From the NCBI RefSeq assembly GCF_018614615.1, contig NZ_JAGGOK010000030.1, positions 26,241 to 90,240 on the forward strand: 64,000 nucleotides of DNA, written 5' to 3'. The notes under the pieces are model-generated. The model was not told the origin of the DNA. It was given only the letters and a program-made list of their open reading frames with translations, and did no database searches. This document shows positions 60,738 to 64,000 of the stretch, in pieces. Each line of letters opens with the position of its first letter. The stretch's first letter is position 1. A program made the translations under genes and the position numbers. The stretch comes from Streptomyces sp. ISL-100. GTDB lineage: Bacteria; Actinomycetota; Actinomycetes; Streptomycetales; Streptomycetaceae.

Positions 60738-62020
60738 TCCGCCGCTTGTCTCGCACCCGCCTGTCTGGTACCCGACTGTCTGACACCCGCCTGTCTCGTA
60801 CCGGACCGGTGGAGCCCTCGGTGTTCTCCCTCACCGATCTGCTGGCCGAAGCGCTGGCCGGAATGCTGCAGCGGCCGGCCCGTTCGGCGCTGACCGCGCT
60901 GGGCACGGTCCTCGGCGTAGGCACATTCGTGGCCATTCTCGGCCTGACCGCGACAGCTTCCTCCCAGATCGATGCCCGCTTCAACTCACTCACGGCCACT
61001 GAGGTTTCGGTCGAAGACGTGGCGTCGGAGCAGAACGAGTACGCCGGTCCGGCCTTCCCCGAGGACGCCGATGCCCGGGTGGAGAAGCTGAACGGCGTAC
61101 GCAGCGCAGGGGTGTACTGGCCGGTGCGGCTGGATGCCGCGACCACTGTGCGCTCCGCCCCGGTGGGCGACGCGGCCGACGGCTCGCGAGCCGAGGTGGT
61201 CGCCGCTTCCCCCGGTGTGCTGGAAGCGGCCGAGCCCACCCTCGCCCAGGGGAAGCTCTACGACGACCTGATGTCCGACAACAACGAGTACGTCGCCGTC
61301 ATAGGCTCCGGCGTCGCCTCCCGCCTGGGCATCACCACCCTGGAGACCCGGCCCGCGGTCTTCGTGGGCGACCAGCCCTTCACCGTCACCGGCATCATCG
61401 AGGACACCGAGCGCAAGGCCGACCTGCTCCTTTCGGTGGTCGTCCCGCGTACGACCGCCGAGAAGATCTGGGGCCCGCCCGAGGGCAGCGGAGCGATGAT
61501 GCTGATCTCGACCGAGCTGGGAGCCGCCCAGCAGGTCGCCAAGCTGGCGCCAACCGCGCTGCGCCCCGACCACCCCGAGTACCTCAAGGCCGTACCCCCA
61601 CCGGACCCCAAGATGCTGCGCTCGGGCGTGAGCGGCGACCTGAGCCAGCTGTTCCTCCTCCTCGCGGCGATCTGCCTGGTCATCGGGGCGGTCGGGATCG
61701 CGAACACCACCCTGGTCGCGGTTCTGGAACGTACCGGCGAGATCGGCCTGCGACGCGCGCTGGGCGCCCGGGGCAGGCACATCACCGTGCAGTTCCTCGC
61801 CGAGTCCGGGGCACTGGGAGCCCTGGGCGGCCTGATTGGCACCTCACTGGGCGTGCTCACGGTGGTCGGCGTGGCCCTGGCCCGCGACTGGACGCCGGTC
61901 GTACATCCCGCTGCCGCGGCGGCGGCCCCGGTGATCGGCCTGGTCACGGGCGTACTGGCGGGGCTGTACCCGGCGTGGCGCGCCTCCCGTATCGAACCCG
62001 CCGAGGCGCTGCGCCGCTGA
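60734..62020 (+). CDS. MacB-like ABC permease (FtsX family)
   Basis: 428 residues. First membrane helix LTALGTVLGVGTFVAILGLTA, large MacB_PCD-type periplasmic domain, then three C-terminal FtsX helices (LFLLLAAICLVIGAVGIANTTLVAVLERTGEIGLRRALGARGRHI, ESGALGALGGLIGTSLGVLTVVGV, AAPVIGLVTGVLAGLYPAWRASRIEPAEAL). N-terminal RLSxT repeat (four copies) is unusual; GTG 60809 is a shorter start that would drop it. Confidence 0.93.
   Translation: MIRRLSRTRLSGTRLSDTRLSRTGPVEPSVFSLTDLLAEALAGMLQRPARSALTALGTVLGVGTFVAILGLTATASSQIDARFNSLTATEVSVEDVASEQNEYAGPAFPEDADARVEKLNGVRSAGVYWPVRLDAATTVRSAPVGDAADGSRAEVVAASPGVLEAAEPTLAQGKLYDDLMSDNNEYVAVIGSGVASRLGITTLETRPAVFVGDQPFTVTGIIEDTERKADLLLSVVVPRTTAEKIWGPPEGSGAMMLISTELGAAQQVAKLAPTALRPDHPEYLKAVPPPDPKMLRSGVSGDLSQLFLLLAAICLVIGAVGIANTTLVAVLERTGEIGLRRALGARGRHITVQFLAESGALGALGGLIGTSLGVLTVVGVALARDWTPVVHPAAAAAAPVIGLVTGVLAGLYPAWRASRIEPAEALRR
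60743..60802 (+). repeat. Four 15-bp units at the permease start
   Basis: Units of CGCCTGTCTCGTACC type at 60743, 60758, 60773 and 60788, coding RLSRT-RLSGT-RLSDT-RLSRT. In frame, so copy changes lengthen the N-terminus. Confidence 0.85.
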
Positions 62021-62092
62021 CGGCGGAGGCCGTGCGGCGGATCGCCGGGCCTGCGCGGCTTCCGCCGCGGCGGGCCCGGCACAATGGACCGC

Positions 62093-62788
62093 GTGACCCG
62101 CGCATCCCTGAACAAGAAGCCCGCCGAAGTCGCCTCGATGTTCGACGAAGTGGCGGAACGCTACGACCTCACCAACGACGTCCTCTCCCTCGGGCAGGAC
62201 CGGATCTGGCGCAAGGAGGTCGCCAAGGCGGTGGACGCCCGCCCGGCCCAGAAGATCCTGGACCTGGCCGCCGGAACCGGCACCTCTTCGCAGCCTTTCG
62301 CGCAGGCCGGCGCGTACGTCGTGCCGTGCGACTTCTCGATCGGCATGCTGAGGGTGGGCAAGCAGCGCCACCCGTGGATGCCGTTCACCGCTGGCGACGG
62401 AACGAAGCTCCCCTTCAAGGACGACACCTTCGACGCCGTCACCATCTCCTTCGGCCTGCGCAACATCCAGGACACCGACGCCGCGCTGCGCGAGCTGTAC
62501 CGGGTGACGAAGCCGGGCGGCCGCGTAGTGATCTGCGAGTTCTCGCACCCGACGTGGGCACCCTTCCGCACGGTGTACATGGAGTACCTGATGCGCGCGC
62601 TGCCGCCGGTGGCGACCGCGGTGTCGTCGAACCCCGACGCGTATGTCTACCTGGCCGAGTCGATCCGGGAGTGGCCCGACCAGCCGGCGCTGGCGGCCCG
62701 GCTCCAGAAGGCCGGCTGGTCGAAGGTCGCGTGGCGCAACCTGACGGGCGGGGTTGTGGCCCTGCACCGCGGCACCAAGCCGCAGTAG
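62093..62788 (+). CDS. menG: Demethylmenaquinone methyltransferase
   Basis: Final methylation of demethylmenaquinone (UbiE/MenG). 231 residues. SAM motif [74 protein letters not shown] 62093 reads [18 protein letters not shown], the usual Streptomyces start; ATG 62084 adds three residues. A CACAAT -10-like box 7-9 nt before the GTG suggests a leaderless message. Upstream of glutaminase. Confidence 0.93.
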   Translation: MTRASLNKKPAEVASMFDEVAERYDLTNDVLSLGQDRIWRKEVAKAVDARPAQKILDLAAGTGTSSQPFAQAGAYVVPCDFSIGMLRVGKQRHPWMPFTAGDGTKLPFKDDTFDAVTISFGLRNIQDTDAALRELYRVTKPGGRVVICEFSHPTWAPFRTVYMEYLMRALPPVATAVSSNPDAYVYLAESIREWPDQPALAARLQKAGWSKVAWRNLTGGVVALHRGTKPQ

Positions 62789-62794
62789 GCAGCG

Positions 62795-62824
62795 CAGAAG
62801 GCAACAGAAGGCAATAGAAGGCAT
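62795..62824 (+). repeat. Three 10-bp AGAAGGCA repeats before glutaminase
   Basis: CAGAAGGCAA (62795-62804), CAGAAGGCAA (62805-62814), TAGAAGGCAT (62815-62824). Each contains a GAAGG Shine-Dalgarno-like core, the last being 5 nt from GTG 62827. Confidence 0.8.
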
Positions 62825-62826
62825 TG

Positions 62827-63738
62827 GTGAACTACCAGTCAGTCCTGGAGCGGATCGCGCAGGACGTCTCACCGCAGCTCGGCACTGGCAGACCCGCCGA
62901 GTACATCCCGGCGCTCGCCGCCGTCGACCCGGGCCACTTCGGCATGGCCATCGCGGATGTCGACGGCAAGGTGTACGGAGTCGGGGACTGGCAGCGCCCC
63001 TTCTCCACCCAGTCGATCACCAAGGTCTTCACGCTGGCGCTGGTGCTGGCCGCGGGCGGCGACGACCTGTGGGAGCACGTGGGCCGCGAGCCTTCCGGCA
63101 ACCCGTTCAACTCCCTGGTGCAGCTGGAGTACGAGAACGGGATCCCGCGCAATCCGTTCATCAACGCGGGCGCGCTGGTGGTGACGGACCGCCTCCAGAC
63201 CCTGACGGGCGACGCGAGCTCGGAACTCCTGGGTTTCCTCCGCGAGGAGAGCGGAAACCCGGACCTGGCCTTCGACCAGGAAGTAGCCGACTCGGAGTCC
63301 GCCCACGGCGACCGCAACGCGGCCCTGGCGCACTTCATGGCGTCGTACGGCAACATCACCAACCCCGTCCCGACCCTCCTCGACCACTACTTCTGGCAGT
63401 GCGCGATCGAGATGAGCTGCGCAGACCTAGCACTGGCGGCGCGCTTCCTGGCCCGCCACGGGCTGCGGGCGGACGGCTCGCGGCTGCTGACGCGCAGCGA
63501 GGCGAAGCAGATCAACGCGGTGATGCTGACATGCGGTACGTACGACGCGGCAGGCGAATTCGCCCACCGCGTGGGACTGCCGGGCAAGAGCGGAGTGGGG
63601 GGTGGGATCGTCGCGGTGGTACCGGGCCGGTGCACGCTGTGCGTGTGGAGCCCGGGCCTGGACGAGCGGGGCAACTCGGTGGCGGGGGTGGCGGCGCTGG
63701 ACCGCTTCACGACTCTGACGGGCTTGTCAGTTTTCTAG
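62827..63738 (+). CDS. glsA: Glutaminase A
   Basis: Hydrolyses glutamine to glutamate and ammonia. 303 residues from GTG 62827. Beta-lactamase-like serine hydrolase fold: FSTQSITKVFTLAL with catalytic Ser63 and Lys66, EYENGIPRNPFINAGALVV, YGNITNPVPTLLDHYFWQCAIEMSC and GLPGKSGVGGGIVAVVP motifs. No signal. Tandem GAAGG repeats lie before it. Physically after menG, with 38 bp between. Confidence 0.95.
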   Translation: MNYQSVLERIAQDVSPQLGTGRPAEYIPALAAVDPGHFGMAIADVDGKVYGVGDWQRPFSTQSITKVFTLALVLAAGGDDLWEHVGREPSGNPFNSLVQLEYENGIPRNPFINAGALVVTDRLQTLTGDASSELLGFLREESGNPDLAFDQEVADSESAHGDRNAALAHFMASYGNITNPVPTLLDHYFWQCAIEMSCADLALAARFLARHGLRADGSRLLTRSEAKQINAVMLTCGTYDAAGEFAHRVGLPGKSGVGGGIVAVVPGRCTLCVWSPGLDERGNSVAGVAALDRFTTLTGLSVF

Positions 63739-63859
63739 CCGTTCTGGCGGTTCTAGCCGTCTTGCCGCTCTGGCCGTTCTGACCCTTCGGGGTTGACCGG
63801 GGTCGGTAACCAAGGCTTGCTTCTGGGGGTTTCGGGTCGTTCCCGAGCGCTCCAGGGTC

Positions 63860-63954
63860 GGTGGGCCGGACCGGCGCGTCAAGGGCGCTCCCTTCGGTCG
63901 CGTCGCTGCGCGATGTGCCTACGGCCCACCCTTGACCCGCCGCCCCGGCCCACC
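63860..63954. repeat. Long imperfect inverted repeat (possibly a dispersed Streptomyces element)
   Basis: 26-bp arms at 63860-63885 and 63929-63954, matching at 23 of 26 positions, separated by 43 bp containing GCTCCCTTCGGTCGC and TGCGCGATGTGCC. Similar sequence recurs in other Streptomyces intergenic regions by recollection. Right after the glutaminase gene. Confidence 0.6.
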
Positions 63955-64000
63955 GCTAACGCTTATACGGGGACGGCCCAAAGAAAAACGCCCTGCACGC

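Overview
The window is chromosomal DNA from a Streptomyces-type actinomycete. Support for this comes from the very high GC content, frequent GTG starts, very rare TTA leucine codons, twin-arginine and lipobox export signals, TetR/AcrR, AraC, MarR and SigE-type regulators, and a gene order (hemL, phosphatase, deacetylase-like protein, ResA, CcdA, ResB, CcsB, then futalosine menaquinone genes) familiar from Streptomyces chromosomes. I see no tRNA, rRNA, CRISPR array, transposase or integrase.

Layout. 1-2702: divergent argS (cut by the left edge) and class I lysS. 2999-6158: a DUF2637 membrane protein and two related lipoproteins. 6320-7513: rtcB. 7746-9469: three small Ala/Gln-rich, probably stress-related proteins. 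9544-15132: tyrosine phosphatase, SDR, YnfA, TetR, MarR, Mut7-C and an NmrA-like oxidoreductase. 15991-23662: hemL, a histidine phosphatase, a Tat lipoprotein deacetylase, then the cytochrome c maturation set ResA-CcdA-ResB-CcsB. 24264-27922: a two-gene unit of a membrane-anchored periplasmic-binding protein and a STAND-like ATPase with two TTA codons. 28762-34266: mqnL-mqnP, a rhomboid, mqnM, an Lrp regulator and mqnE. 34342-35985: UdgX, GNAT and DUF4229. 36146-37788: a cysteine-bearing leader peptide before a DAACS symporter. 37922-46198: TetR, MaoC and two acyl-CoA synthetases around a lipase, a VOC remnant and an AraC regulator. 46299-53191: cold-shock protein, mqnA, two Ser/Thr kinases, mqnC and an amidohydrolase-like protein. 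53212-56040: DUF3152 metalloprotease-like protein, membrane protein, SigE-type sigma factor and LuxR regulator. 56198-62020: two lipoproteins, an I36-like secreted protein and a MacB-like exporter. 62093-63738: menG and glutaminase.

The genes serve one large shared theme, respiration. MqnA, MqnE, MqnC, the UbiD/UbiA/UbiX-type enzymes and MenG make menaquinone by the futalosine route (MqnB and MqnD are not in the window), hemL feeds heme synthesis, and ResA/CcdA/ResB/CcsB attach heme to cytochrome c. The most interesting less-described units are the bldA-type (TTA) sensor pair at 24264-27922, the cysteine leader plus probable cystine symporter at 36146-37788, and the lipoprotein/exporter cluster at 56198-62020.
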